From the NCBI GenBank assembly GCA_022494885.1, contig JAGVSM010001275.1, forward strand, positions 1-64,000: a DNA stretch of 64,000 nucleotides, given 5' to 3'. Of this stretch, positions 41,701 through 54,900 are shown one piece after another. The position numbers and the translations under genes were made by a program. The notes beneath the pieces were generated by a model that saw nothing but the letters and a program-made list of their open reading frames with translations, ran no database searches and was not told where the DNA came from. Numbering within the stretch: the first letter of the stretch is position 1; the number at the start of each line of letters is the position of its first letter. The stretch comes from Micrasema longulum. Its lineage: Eukaryota > Arthropoda > Insecta > Trichoptera > Brachycentridae.

Positions 41701-42064
41701 CAGCCCAATGAATCAGCTTGAGCAAGTCAGGTACAGTTATTTATGATTGAACTACAGGAATGGAATCCAGGACCTCAAGTATGGAAGGCGAACGAGCCGA
41801 CTACTACACAATCAGATGGCGGTGGTTGGCGCGTCAACTTACGTCCACTCGATTTTCTATTTCAGGTTTTTTACCTTAGAGCAGCCATCGAGCGGAAAAC
41901 ACTCGTTCAGAATTCTGGCTCTATTTCACGCAGAGAACTGTATAACGCCCAGACACAGAGAAAATGTATTAAAAAAACTATTTCAAGATTTAAATAAAAA
42001 AATAATATTTAATGATTTAGACGTACCTGTACATTGTAAGTTATTAAACCAATTTATGTTTTAG
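41701..42064 (+). other. Upstream of the TIL gene ATG, no gene recognised
   Basis: Two overlapping frames (41743-41997, 41747-42064) match nothing I know. The stretch ends in the splice acceptor before 42065, so it is probably intronic; the upstream 5' UTR exon is not identified. Confidence 0.3.
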
Positions 42065-42963
42065 GACGCTCAATATTAAAAATCACACCATGGGGAAAAT
42101 GTTACCACTCTTGCTGATTGCTTTATTGAGCAATTTCGTGAATGGTATGACTATTCTACCAACATATACAACTTTGCGCGGACCGATGACTTTCCCAACA
42201 GCTCCGCCGACAGAGACAAGGACAACTTCACGCGTACCTATAACTTTCCCGACAGCTCTGCCGACAGAGACAAGGACAGCTTCGCGCGTACCGGTAACTT
42301 TCCCGACAGCTCCGCCGACAGAGACAAGGACAACTTCACGCGTACCGATAACTTTCCCGACAGCTCCGCCGACAGAGACAAGGACAACTTCACGCGTACC
42401 GATAACTTTCCCGACAGCTCCGCCGACAGAGACAAGGACAGCTTCGCGCGTACCGGTAACTTTCCCGACAGCTCCGCCGACAGAGACAAGGACAACTTCG
42501 CGCGTACCGGTAACTTTCCCGACAGCTCCGCCGACAGAGACAAGGACAACTTCACGCGTACCGATAACTTTCCCGACAGCTCCGCCGACAGAGACAAGGA
42601 CAACTTCGCGCGTACCGGTAACTTTCCCGACAGCTCCGCCGACAGAGACAAGGACAACTTCGCGCGTACCGGTAACTTTCCCGACAGCTCCGCCGACAGA
42701 GACAAGGACAACTTCACGCGTACCGATAACTTTCCCGACAGCTCCGCCGACAGAGACGAGGACAACTTCGCGCGAACCGATAACACCTACGCCCACAGTC
42801 CCACCGACAGTCACAAAGACGACTCCGCAAATAAAGCTGCCCACAACTCCACCTAGACTTCCAACAACTCCACCCACAATCCCGCCAACATCTTCGCCTA
42901 GATCTACGCAGACAGTTTCACGGACAATACAAACAGATCCGCCAACACCTACATCAACGACAG
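42065..42963 (+). CDS. TIL gene exon: signal peptide and 11 x 18-residue Thr/Pro repeats
   Basis: An acceptor (accaatttatgttttag, ending 42064) lies 25 bases before the ATG at 42090, which has a good context (cacaccATGG), so an upstream 5' UTR exon is likely. After the signal peptide, a unit of the form VP(I/V)TFPTAPPTETRTTSR repeats eleven times (54 bp each, about 42185-42780). Variants are Ile/Val at position 3, Leu for Pro at position 9 of one unit, and Thr/Ala near the end. A non-repetitive Pro/Thr/Ser tail follows. The donor is at 42964 (gtatag); reading on gives only GIV and a stop. The array is also open on both frames of the reverse strand because its period is a multiple of three; I regard those as shadows. 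Confidence 0.88.
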
Positions 42964-45900
42964 GTATAGTCTAACACAAATTTTATTTGTAAAACGTACT
43001 ATTTTTCTTTTTTCAAATTCAAATTTCAAATTCAAATTATTTGTTCACAAAGTAACATAACAAATAACAAAGGATTTAAGACGTTAAATTGGAAGTTTAT
43101 ATCAAACCAAGAACCCTTGAGCAATGGTTCGACATTACTAAGGTATAATACTCTCTAATAGCAAGAGTATTTGCCTCTTAAACATAGTTTCACTAATGTG
43201 AAAGGTGTCGATCTCTTAAGTGATAATGTTCAGCTGCTTGACTGCTCTTCCAATCGGCATGACCAGAGGCAGGTTGGTTCTGGAAACCGGGAGGTAAAAC
43301 AGTCTGTGCTGACGCTGTCGGAGATGGCCATCAGGAACATCAAAATTGATACTCTCTAAAATGGCCGAGTTATCGATTAAACTCCTAACAGTCTGAAAAA
43401 ATAGGTCATAGAAGACCCATCCCTTCTAAGTTGCAAACTATTGGTCCCAAGCATACCCAAGAGGAACCTAGTGGGATAGAGCCACGGATAACTACCATAC
43501 TCCCTCATGTAGAGATACCCTCTCCAACATGAGGGAGTATCTCGCTTCGTGCGGACTCCAAATCACCGATGCACTCTCAAGCCTCGAGCGAACCAACGAG
43601 TTGTACAAAATTCTGAGTGTACGGGGATTCCCAAAAACCCTTCTAGTTCGGAGAATAAAACCCAACATCTTTAGTGCAAGGTCACATGAGCTCTCGATGT
43701 GAGCATGACAAGTCCTGATAGCATTCTGGTTTCTGGCACATCATTATCATTCCCTTTCCACACCTAATGATGCATAGAGCACTGCATTAGTACACGAATC
43801 ACAGCGTAACTTGATCATTTTTGTTACATCACGGTAAGATGATAAGTCTTACGCATCAGTTGCCAGTCCAGGGACTATGAAATATCCTAGTGTAAGAACA
43901 CCTTTTTAAATTAATATATCGAGTCAGCCATGTCGGGAATCGAACCCGAGACCTCTTGCATAGAAGCAAACGCGCTGACCACTACGCCACGAGGCCGACG
44001 GCTGGCACAGTTATCCCATTACATTCCAGATACCGCAAAAGTGAATCTCCTCGGCGGTGCTCACTCACAATAATTGTTTGTTCCTGAACGAGAAAAGCTG
44101 CCGTAAGGAGCTCTTTGTAATCTGGTAGCATTGGCATCGTTGTGCCGAAATAAGATAATCCAGAAGTAAGATTAATTATTTCAAATTAATTATTTTATTC
44201 AATTTAGGACACAAAATTACGCTAAGAGCTTTATTTTTTTTAAAAGATTGAATTTTATTATAACAGAGGGGAAAAACATTTTTGACAAGGGATATGGAAG
44301 TCTAGGCATTTACATTGCCTGGTTTAAGTGGCCACTTTACATAATGCGTAACAATCCAATATTCTGTCAATAATTAAACATCCACATGTCCTCAACTCTT
44401 TAATCTGTAGATGGAATTATGTTTTCTTATGAAGAAAAAAAACATTTGCTGATGAAGGTGAAACTCAGCTGCCTGAATTATTTTACCATGAAAAGACTTT
44501 TCAATGTTTGTAATTATTATATTTAACGTACGGTTATCAAAATAATGTTATGAAAATAACATATTTTTAAAATAACCTGTTATTAAAACAACCTAATATT
44601 AAAATAACATGTTATTGAAATAACCTGTTATTAAAATGACCCTTTAATAAAATAACATGTTATCAAAAAAACATGTTATTAAAATAACCTGTTTTCAAAA
44701 GAACCTGTTATTAAAATAACCAGTTCTTAAAACAACCTATTATTTAAAAAACTTGTTATTTAACCAACCTGTTATTAAAATACCCTGTTCTTCAAATATG
44801 TTATTAAAATAACCGGTTATAAAAATACCATGTTATTAAAATAACCTGTTTTCAAATAATGTTATTAAAATAACCGGTTATTAAAATGCCATTTTATTAA
44901 AATACCATGTTATTAAAACAACCTGTGATTAAAATAAACTGTCAATAATATAACCAGTTATTAAAAAAACCTGTTATTAAAAAAACCTGTTATTAAAAAA
45001 ACATCGTAATAAAATAACCTGTTATTGAAAAACATGATTTAAAATTATGTTATTAAAACCACCTAATATTAAATTTACCTGTCATTATTAATTGGATATC
45101 AAAATTTAAATTCAATAATAAAAAGTTATTAAAATACCATGTTATTAAAATAACCTAGTATTAAAATAACCTGTTATTAAAAATACCTGTCAATAAAATA
45201 ACTGGTTAAAAAAAATACAGGTTATTTAACCCTTACGCTGCTACGCAGTTTTTCAAGAATCTAATCAGAAATCCTCTTATTTATACATTTCAAAAATATT
45301 TTATCGAATACGTTGTTTTCCAAACACACTACTGTTTTATCAATTAATAGAAATTCCAAGAAAAATCTTCCATTCCATAAATATCTAATTCAAACCCAAT
45401 GGAGTGAGCAAGATAGAAAATTCGTGCCGCAAATAGACAATTTTCGTACAGCGGTTGTAAACCCTTTCTAAATTGAAAATAAAAACAAACAAAACTGATC
45501 TCGTACTGCAATCTCAAGGCGCATTGTTATTATTGAAACGAAATAATTATGATAGTTTTTTTGTTGATTGCGGGGCAAAGTGCTCTGTTATATATTATCA
45601 AACCTACCACTTCCATCAATGCATGCTAAACAAAAATTGAGTAAAATATATCTTGAAATTTGTTGCAATAGAGAGGGAAAACATTTTTGCCAAGGGAATA
45701 TGGAAGTCTAGGCATTTACAGGACCTATAATCTGTCATTTGCTGGTTCAAATGACCACTTTACACACTGCGAAATATTCACTATTCTGGGTATGTTTACA
45801 CATCCACATTCATGATTATTTTTACATTACCTCAACTCTTCCATCTGTTGACTTTTGCAAACTAAAAGAGCTGAAGCTTTTATTGATGTCGGTGAGTTTC

Positions 45901-48900
45901 ATCTGGATAAATTATTTTACCTCCTAGGTAATGCCTAAAAATACTATTTTTATGCAAGTTATTTTAATCAACAATATTTTGAGTATGTCCAAATGTTTGT
46001 AGGGAGTTATTTAGATTGAAACTTAAAGGTAACCGGTAAATGTACTAAGAAGTGATATTATTTCTTGGTAGTTGTTATAATATAATTTTAATTTTAAAAA
46101 ATAATGTTTTTGTACAACTATCTCACAAATTGATATCTCTTCTAAGAAAAATATTCCGTTACACTAATAGCTAGTTCACGCATAATGGATTGAGCGAGAT
46201 AGACAACAGTTGCCGAAATTACAAACAGCTGAGGTAAATTACATATTTTTTACATTTATATATATTTTTAATCTTACTTTGTTACTCTAACTAACAATTT
46301 AACTCTGCAAAGCGTCCTTTTTATTATGAATAAAATTTACAAAATATATCATTCCAAATGATAACGGATAGTGAAAGTGATAAAGAAATAATAGTACCTC
46401 GCCGAGAAACTCGGAGGCTTAGCAGCTCAACCTATTCCGAAAGTGAATTAGACAATAACGATATTTTTTTAAGTGATAGTGATAATAATTAAAAATATGA
46501 CTCTTACGAAGATCACGAAATCGAAGAAGCTTTTTCTGAAGTATTTTTGGATCAATCTCGAGCTGATATACCTCATTTACGTTTTGTTTGTAGAATAGAG
46601 TTTGTACAGTAATAATTACGTTTTGTTAGTAGAGTAATAATTACTACCTAATAAACAGCTAAAACATTTTGATTTCCCATTACTGTGGGTACCCATTATA
46701 ATAAATTAACTAATGATTTTTTTAATATTCAAACGTCCTAATTGACAATCATTAGATTCCATGGTGAATTATTTTTATGTTTTATGGCTCTTTACGTATT
46801 TGTTTATATTCTTAATTATGGGGTTTTCCGGTGATATAGGGACCTCACTAGATAAGAGTTATTATATTAAAGGTAAAGTATTCAATTAGTTATTCATTTC
46901 GGAAGTAAATCAATATTTTCGTAATCACTGAATCGGGTTTAATAGCGGGGAAAACAGCAAATATAATTATTTTCCTCAAATATCATATAGGTGATTAAAA
47001 ATCTAACTATTAACATTGATTTATTTTTTATTTCACTGTTTTTGGAATGTAAAAAATTTCACTGTTTCAGGTCCCGACTAGCTAGAAGTTTCCAGTGTTA
47101 AGTCGTTTATCTTTTCTTAAAAGCACTGCTAATTTAAACATCCTAAGTAAATTTATAATGAGGATGTTTAGTGGTTTTCAAAAAAATAAATTGTTAATAG
47201 ACAAAGATTTTTTTAAATTTTTTATGTATCGTACTATCAGCGCTACGATCTTATAAAGTTTTGTATTTCTGACATTAATCCGCGTGTGACGTCGCAAGTT
47301 CTCTTCCGCTTCTTCTCGGTTAGTTCTGTTGATTGGTCCATTGACGATTAGCGAACCGGAAATCTTACACAACCCTCTTATCATTGATTGATTCATATGA
47401 ACAAGTGACTTCGTTCAAAGTTGTTCGTTTTCATTGAAATATTTTTAATGATTTTTTATTCATTTTCAAGAAAATTTGCCGTACAATTTAATGCTTAAAT
47501 TTTTACTGCGCGTAAGAAAACATTTTTGTATAACATTTTCCGTAGGGCTGAAATAGGTACGAAACTAAATAATAACCCGTCGAATAAGTAATTTTTATGC
47601 TTTGAAAATGTTTTATACCACTGACGGTTAAGTGCAACAAGCAGTTCCCGAATTTATTTACCCTTTTGGGGATTATGACGTCAGCATCAGTCTAGTTAGA
47701 ACTTTATGATAGGGATTAACAACAACGATATATCGTTGTTTAGCAGTATAAGGGTTAAATAACTTTATTTTTATTTTATTTTCAGACTATGTTAAAATAA
47801 CTGTTAGCATCATAATAACATGTTATTAAATAAACTTGTTATTAAAATATAGCTGTTTGTCTAAATAACCGGTTATTAAAATTATTTAATTTTACCGGTT
47901 ATTTTCATACTATGTTAAAATAACTGTAAGCATAAAATTAACATGTTATTAAAATAACCTGTTATTAAAATAAAACTGGTTGTCTAAGTAACCGTTTTTT
48001 AAAATTATTAAATATTATACAAAACTATATCAAAACCAGTATAATAAAAAATAACCTGTTATCTTACATTCCAGCGCGTTACACCCACGTGATATGTCCC
48101 GACAACGAGGTGTTCAGCGAGTGCGACAACAACTCGTGCCAGAAGTCGTGCGCGACGTTCGGCAGAACCGACATCGCGTGCCGCCCGACGTGCACGCCGG
48201 GCTGCGTGTGCGTGCGCGGCTACATAAGGAACGCCAACGGACGGTGCGTCAAGCCGAAGAACTGCGGTGAGTGACATAGAAGAATGAGAAGTCCAGTGGT
48301 AAAAAAAAGCCAAAATTAAGAAAAAATAAATTATATAATTTTGACATTACTCCGCCCGTGACGTCACGAGTTGTCGTCGGTGAGTTGCGCTGACATTTAA
48401 AAATAGCGCCCCCCGTAGCTTTCGTAGAAAACTAAACGTTAAAAAACATGGCTTCCCGGAAACTGGAAATTTACGTCACAAGTCACAACACATTTGATTG
48501 GTTATTCTATCAGTCTGGCCCTTCAATGGAACGGGGTGTTTTGTTCGGTTTTTTTCTGTAAAAATGCTTTGAAAGCCGTTGCGATGTTTCGTTCTATTAA
48601 AAGAAATTGAGATTTAAACAATTAAAATATTCATAAAATTCAGATAAATCTGAAAGTGACTAGTTTTTTGTTGAACTTACTTTTTTCAGTTGAGCCCATC
48701 GCAGAATGAGTGAACCAACTGATATTTTAAAGGTGAAGTAAACTCATTGCTCATTGCTTAAATTACATTTCTGTAATCAGCATAATCCAAATACCTTTTT
48801 TCCTGTTTTATGTACAAAACATCCATGTTTAGTAAAATATCAAAACAATTTGATAAAAAAAGAATTAGGCAGAAAACTCGTAGAGTTTAAACTTTGAGGG

Positions 48901-51900
48901 TTGCTATATGGTGAATATATCATCCGGAAGGCACTTAACGGCTGGACAAGAGGCTTCACAATTGGAGGAAGGAAGTTATCCAACCTGAGATATGCTGAAG
49001 ATATGCACATTTTTTGCATCGTCAGAAATTGAAATGAAAGAACTAATTGACCGAATAGATGCTGTTAGTTCAGACCTGGGACTCTCAATGAATATGAGCA
49101 AAACTAGGCTTGTGGTCATTGATCAAGCTAATAAAATAGCACAATTATCTTTATTGCATAACTTAGAAAGAGTCAACAATTTAATTTATCTAGGCGATGG
49201 TAAAGGTGAAATACGGCAACATGTCGGTATTGCCAAAAGTACTATGCGTCGGCTGGTGAAGATTTCGAAGAATCACAGAATAACCATTAACACCAAAAAG
49301 AGACTAGCGCAATATGTTGAAATAAATTATCGAATTTTAGGATTTGAAATATGCTCGCAGCCGAACCAAGAACTGAGCGATTGCGTGTCTCCCTGCGAAG
49401 AATCATGCGCCACTCTTGGACAGGACATCGTTTGCAATTTCCTCCTCTGCAACGAAGGATGCGCTTGCAAAGCCGGATTTGTGAGGAACTCGAGGAGCCA
49501 ATGTGTTCTGCCGAAAGAGTGTGGTAAGTTTTTCATTGTAAATCGTACGTGTTTTGGTATTCATCATCATCATCATCATCAGCCGTCTCTTGTCCAATGT
49601 TGAACATAGGCCTCCTCCTTTAGTCTCCATATCTCCCTACCCTGAGCCAACCGCATCCAACCACTTCCTGCAACTCGTCTTATGTCATCAGACCACCTTG
49701 TCTGAGGCCTGCCGACACTTCTTCTACCCGTTCTGGGACGCCATTCCGGGACTTTTTGGTCCATCTTGAGTCTGTGATTCTGGCTATATGACCAGCCCAG
49801 TTCCATTTCTGGTTGGCAGCCCTATGGACCACATCGGTGATCTTTGTTCTCGCTCTAATCCATGTATTGGTTTTTCTGTCTTTCAAAGAAATACCCAGCA
49901 TTCTCCTTTCCATGGCTCTCTGTGTCACTGATAATTTGTGTAAAAATTTTTTCGTGAACACAAAAGTTTCACAGCCATATGTCAGTACAGGGAGAACACA
50001 AGCATCATCATGTTTTGGTATTAAATAATTAAAATTACAGGAAAACCTCGTACGAGCATTCAGCTGGGATCTCCTCTTGTGGCCGAATGACCAGAAATGT
50101 GTCGATGACTCTTTTGAAAAAATTGTCTAATGTCCTGCACCTTCATGAATTGAAACAATGTCTCAGATAGGAAAGTTAGGGGACATCAATGCATCAATAT
50201 AAGAATTAATTTTTGTACAACTGTTAACTGTTTGTTAACTGTCTTCTGTATGCGGATGACGCCGCGCTTCTTGCTAGCAGCAAAGAAGACCTTCAATTCT
50301 TGGTAACAAAAGTCTAAGATGTATGCAAGAAAAGCGATTTGCTTATGAATGTTGATAAAACCAAAGCTATGGTTTTTGAAAGGGATGAAAATATAACTAA
50401 ATGTGAGATCAGCGTAAACGGAGATATTCTGAATCAGGTAGGAGAATTTGTGTACCCGGGAAGTATGTTTACTAGGGACGGAAAGGCCGAGAAAGATATT
50501 GAAAGGAGGTTGAGTGCCGGGAACAGGGTGAACGGTGCACTGAAATCTACTTTGGCAAACAAATGTTTATCGCAGGAGGCTAAACTAGCAGTTCACAACG
50601 GAGTTCTAGTGCCAACTCTAATGTATGGGAGCGAAGTATGGAATTGGAAAAATGATGATGAAAGTAGGTTGAATGCTGTCGAAATGCGATCCCTCAGTCG
50701 CATGTGTGGTAAAACGATGTATAATAGGTGCACAAATGTCGAGATCCGTGGGTGAAAGGGGTGCTGCTTTGGTTTGGACATGTAGAGCGAATGGACAGCG
50801 AAAGAACGGCTAAAAGGATCTACGATGCAAATGTTGATGGATGCAGAAAACGAGGAAGATCGAGAACGACATGGCACGATCAAGTCCATCAAATACTTGA
50901 AGACGGGCATGTCAAAAGTAGGAATAATCAGCGTGCGTGCATGAGAAGATGTATGACTGTAGAGGAAGCGAGGTCTGTATGCCAAGATTAGAGTGTTATG
51001 GCGTTCTATCCTCCCTGCCTACCCCTACGGTGAAACGGCGTGATGGTTTGTTTGGATTTTTGTACATTTCTTAGGGTGTTCATGATAGACGCCGCGCAAT
51101 CTCCCCAGCCCACTATACAACAGGTAGCTAGTGACTGAAAATTAGCAAAATACACAGTTCTAAGAATGCTAATGTTCAGAATACATGACACTGGAAACCA
51201 GCTATTGAACCTGTGCCTCCCATCGTAGATTTTTTATATTGACTGTTACTGCTAGGAAATTCTGCCATTGGGGCCTCGCTTTATCGGCCCTTCGGGTCTC
51301 ATTTAAATTATTAGAATCTCGTGCGTGGTGAAATTTCACCCTTTTGAGACTCACAATTTGTTTTTTGCTGTTAGGAACCATCTAAATAAATGAACCGGGG
51401 TGTGGTCCCGTAGCTAGTGTCGCGGACCCAAGGATCAGAGATCCGAGCATCGTACCACGCTCTACCACAACTTGGTTCTCATTTTCTAATAAATAAATCA
51501 TTTAGGTAAATCATAAGAACACAAATATTAATAATAATAAAAAAAAGAGTAAGCTGTCAATCAGATTAACGTTTCAAAATTAACTAATTCAATTAACGCC
51601 TCTTTGGTGAAGTGGTTAAGACGCCTGAATCACACATGGAAGATTCCGGGTTCTAATCCTGGTGAGAACACAAAAATTTAATGAGAATAAAGCTACTTTT
51701 TCTGCCTGTCCGTTATTATCATTATAATTCACCACAAACCAAGTCTTATTTATTTATATAGATTTAAATATTATTTTATAAGAAAAATAAAAACATTAAA
51801 ATATCCTGCCATCTAGCGGCCGATTTGTAAAACGTTAAACCAAAATTTTATCCAATATATGAATCAAAATTACATACTTTCAACTCATTTACGAAACTTC

Positions 51901-54900
51901 AGGCTTCGGAAGTACATAAACTAAAAAAAATAATTTCACCAGCAAAATAAGCCCGTACAGGACAGATGCAACCAATCATTTCTAGAGTATTAATATATAG
52001 ATAGATACCTACATTCCTTGCAAATGTCAATATGTATGGTGTTTGGTTTTAGACTGTGGACCGAACGAGGAGTTCGATCCTTGCCACTATTCCTGCCCCC
52101 CCGAGACGTGCTCTTCTGTGGGCAAGTTGTTCAAGTGCGTCTCTCCCAGTGGCTGCCGACCGGCCTGCAAATGCAAGACGAACTTCAAGAGAAATAGCGA
52201 TGGCCAATGCGTCGACATCAGAGAATGCCGTAAGTGACAGCACTCCCTTCTATAGATAAATTGAATTTAGTTGAGGCCACGCATACATAGTAATTTGCTC
52301 TATCTATATAAATTTCCGAAATGTACAAGTGTGTGTTTATTGAACGCGTAGGCCCAATCGACACGAATCGTCCTAATCCAAACGGCACGGTAAAACTAGG
52401 ATGGATTGAGATTTATAGTATTATTTTGTATTTATTTAAAATTTATTCAGGGCTATTTTTAGGTGAAAATCCTACAAAATTGCGTTTGCCTGGCAAATAA
52501 TAAATAAATGTAATTTTAAAAATATATATTAGAATACTAAAAATATCAACCCACCTTCAGGTGTTACGTGTATTATTGTGCCGTGTAGATTTTTACCGCT
52601 GTGTGAAATGGGTTGTATTTTTAGGTTTGATTTATGACATAATTACGAGTATTCCTAACGCAGGTATAGAACGATATTTTAATTTATTATAAAATACATT
52701 TATTTCGTTCCAGTTACTGAGAGATATAATGGCATTATACAATAATAAAGCACCCGCTTAAATACCAATACATTTTTTTCGAATATTGCTATCCTAGTCT
52801 AACAACACAGTTACGTATTGTCTACTCCTCTAACATGTGCAGTAGGTTTGCATCCTCTCGTATTCCAACGCGATGTCCTTCTGACACCCTTACAGCCACT
52901 CGCACTCACCCCATGCCCCACGAGACCCCTAAATTTGTCATCCCCCTTAATTTTGGCCTTTATAAGGCAGACTCCTAGCTCCAGAAATCAGATCAACCCG
53001 GGTTGTCTTCCTGCCGTTCTGCTTATCTATTATTTTGGGTACTTTTCTGGCTTAAGCCTGCTCAAGGCTCCCTTAGCCTAAACCAGCCTGCTTTCCATGT
53101 TTGGAACTCTTTGGTACTAAGGAAAGCATTGACTCTCGCCTAGTACGATCATTGTTATACTGATCTTCTATTTCCTACCTGGTCGAATACCTTAATTGGT
53201 TCCCCAGGTTCTTTGGTACGACATATAACTTGATTAATACAGATCATAAATTACTCAACCAGGAGTACAGTAAGAAACGATTTGGTGATTCCATTAGCAC
53301 GTACAGCGGTATTCCAAAAACCATTTCTATATAACGGACCTAAACTATGCAACCTGATACCGTGTTTTTGGAAATCTGATAAACCATCAGTACTGAAAAA
53401 GAAATTGAAAATTTGGTTGACAGACATTGGAAGTAAGGAATCGGAGAATTTATTGAGGATAGTAATCTAAATATTATGCTATCCCATTGAATCATTTATA
53501 AATTTATTGTATTTTTGCATGTGCATATATATTGTGTATGTATGTGTGTATATATATGTATATGTATGTATATGTGTGTATATTGTAACGTTGTAAAAAA
53601 CAAGTCCAACGTACCCCGTTTTGAAAGCATTTTAGTACTGGATTATAATTCTAAGTTGCCTGATTTAGCGCCATCTGACGGCCGCGGTAGTAACTCATCC
53701 ATACGATATCCGTGCATTAGAAATAACTTATTTTCTATTTGAAAACTCGGGACGAACAGTCCAACTGTCACGCAAGGACTCAAAGAGAGGCGACCGCACA
53801 TTTCAAAAATGTAGTCCTTCAAGAAAGGGAACGTTCAACGTAACGTAAGCCTATTTGTTTTAAATTTTTTAGCGAAATTCTTGTAGAGAAAGATATCATA
53901 TTCTAATGAAATTGTATTTTATACAAGTTCCCTTTTCTCTACTTTTTTTACTCTTTTCTAACTTTTTCAATCTTTTTCCATTTTTCCACCTTATTCTATT
54001 TTATTTACTCCACCTTTTATCTACTTTGTCCGATGATAAAGATTTTACGGTGTAGTATATTTACTCCATGATTCGAATGGATCACTAATTATTACGAAGT
54101 TTATTCGTAAATACCTGGAAAAGTCGGTGTCAGATTTTAAAGTTTTCTTCAAGATCATGAGACACAAATTTACAAATGCAAGGAAGCAGGCGATCATTTA
54201 CTGAATTAAAATGTCGACAAATAATATTCTGGGAAATCATCAACTGAGCCAACCACGAGTAAAAATATATCAACCGAAGACGTCGCATATCAAGTTCCAT
54301 ATATTCCAGTTCATATCATCTCGAGAAGAAAACAATCAAGAATCTATTTCACTAGTCATTATTATTGTTACGAATATTTATTTCTTAGATAAATTTATTG
54401 TCAACCACTTACTCATAATAGCTAGGCAGAATTCTGAATTTTAATATTAACTAATCTTGGTACATTTGTAGAGAATTGCTTCTTTTATTAAAATTTTGTA
54501 TTTCACTAACGAGTTGTTTATTTCATAAAATCCAGATCTTAAGTCATATTTGTTCCATTTTACAGTAAGGTATTTTATATATAACGTTTTTGATTCTGTT
54601 CATAAAATTAAATTTATACAACATAATCTTATTCTTTTGGAGAATTCTCATGTTCTTGCCGATTGAGCAAAACTGGTGAATGGTAAGTTGTTTGTAGGTA
54701 CTTTATTTGGTTATCTGCATTATTCTTCTTAATCTTAAAAAATTGCTTATTGATTTTTGATAACCTACCTCTATAATGTCGCCCAACTGGGACCAAATAA
54801 TTTATTTCAACCTACACTGACCGTTACAATATATGTATGTATGTGTATATGTATGTATGTAGTATGTATGCTATATATTTAATTGTATTTTTACTTTTAA

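Larger units (their letters stand above)
45230..47754 (+). mobile_element. piggyBac-family element, deletion derivative
   Basis: TTAA flanks both ends (45226-45229 and 47755-47758). The left end is cccttacgctgctacgcag; the right end, reversed, is cccttatactgctaaacaa. TTAA duplication with CCC-starting inverted ends is diagnostic of piggyBac. 2525 bp includes a nested dispersed unit (45655-46010). The DDE catalytic part of the transposase is absent. Confidence 0.9.

Noticed and set aside
42083..42877. Long minus-strand frames opposite the mucin exon
   Set aside because: They are antisense to a 54-bp repeat whose period is a multiple of three; the plus strand has a signal peptide, a donor and downstream TIL exons.
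48992..49603. A 203-codon frame fusing a retrotransposon fragment to TIL exon 2
   Set aside because: A splice acceptor at 49340 with the expected phase marks the exon start, and the retroelement part is a decayed RTE.
53584..54828. Calling a complete LTR retrotransposon
   Set aside because: No gag, protease, RT or integrase coding between the ends; at most a solo LTR.
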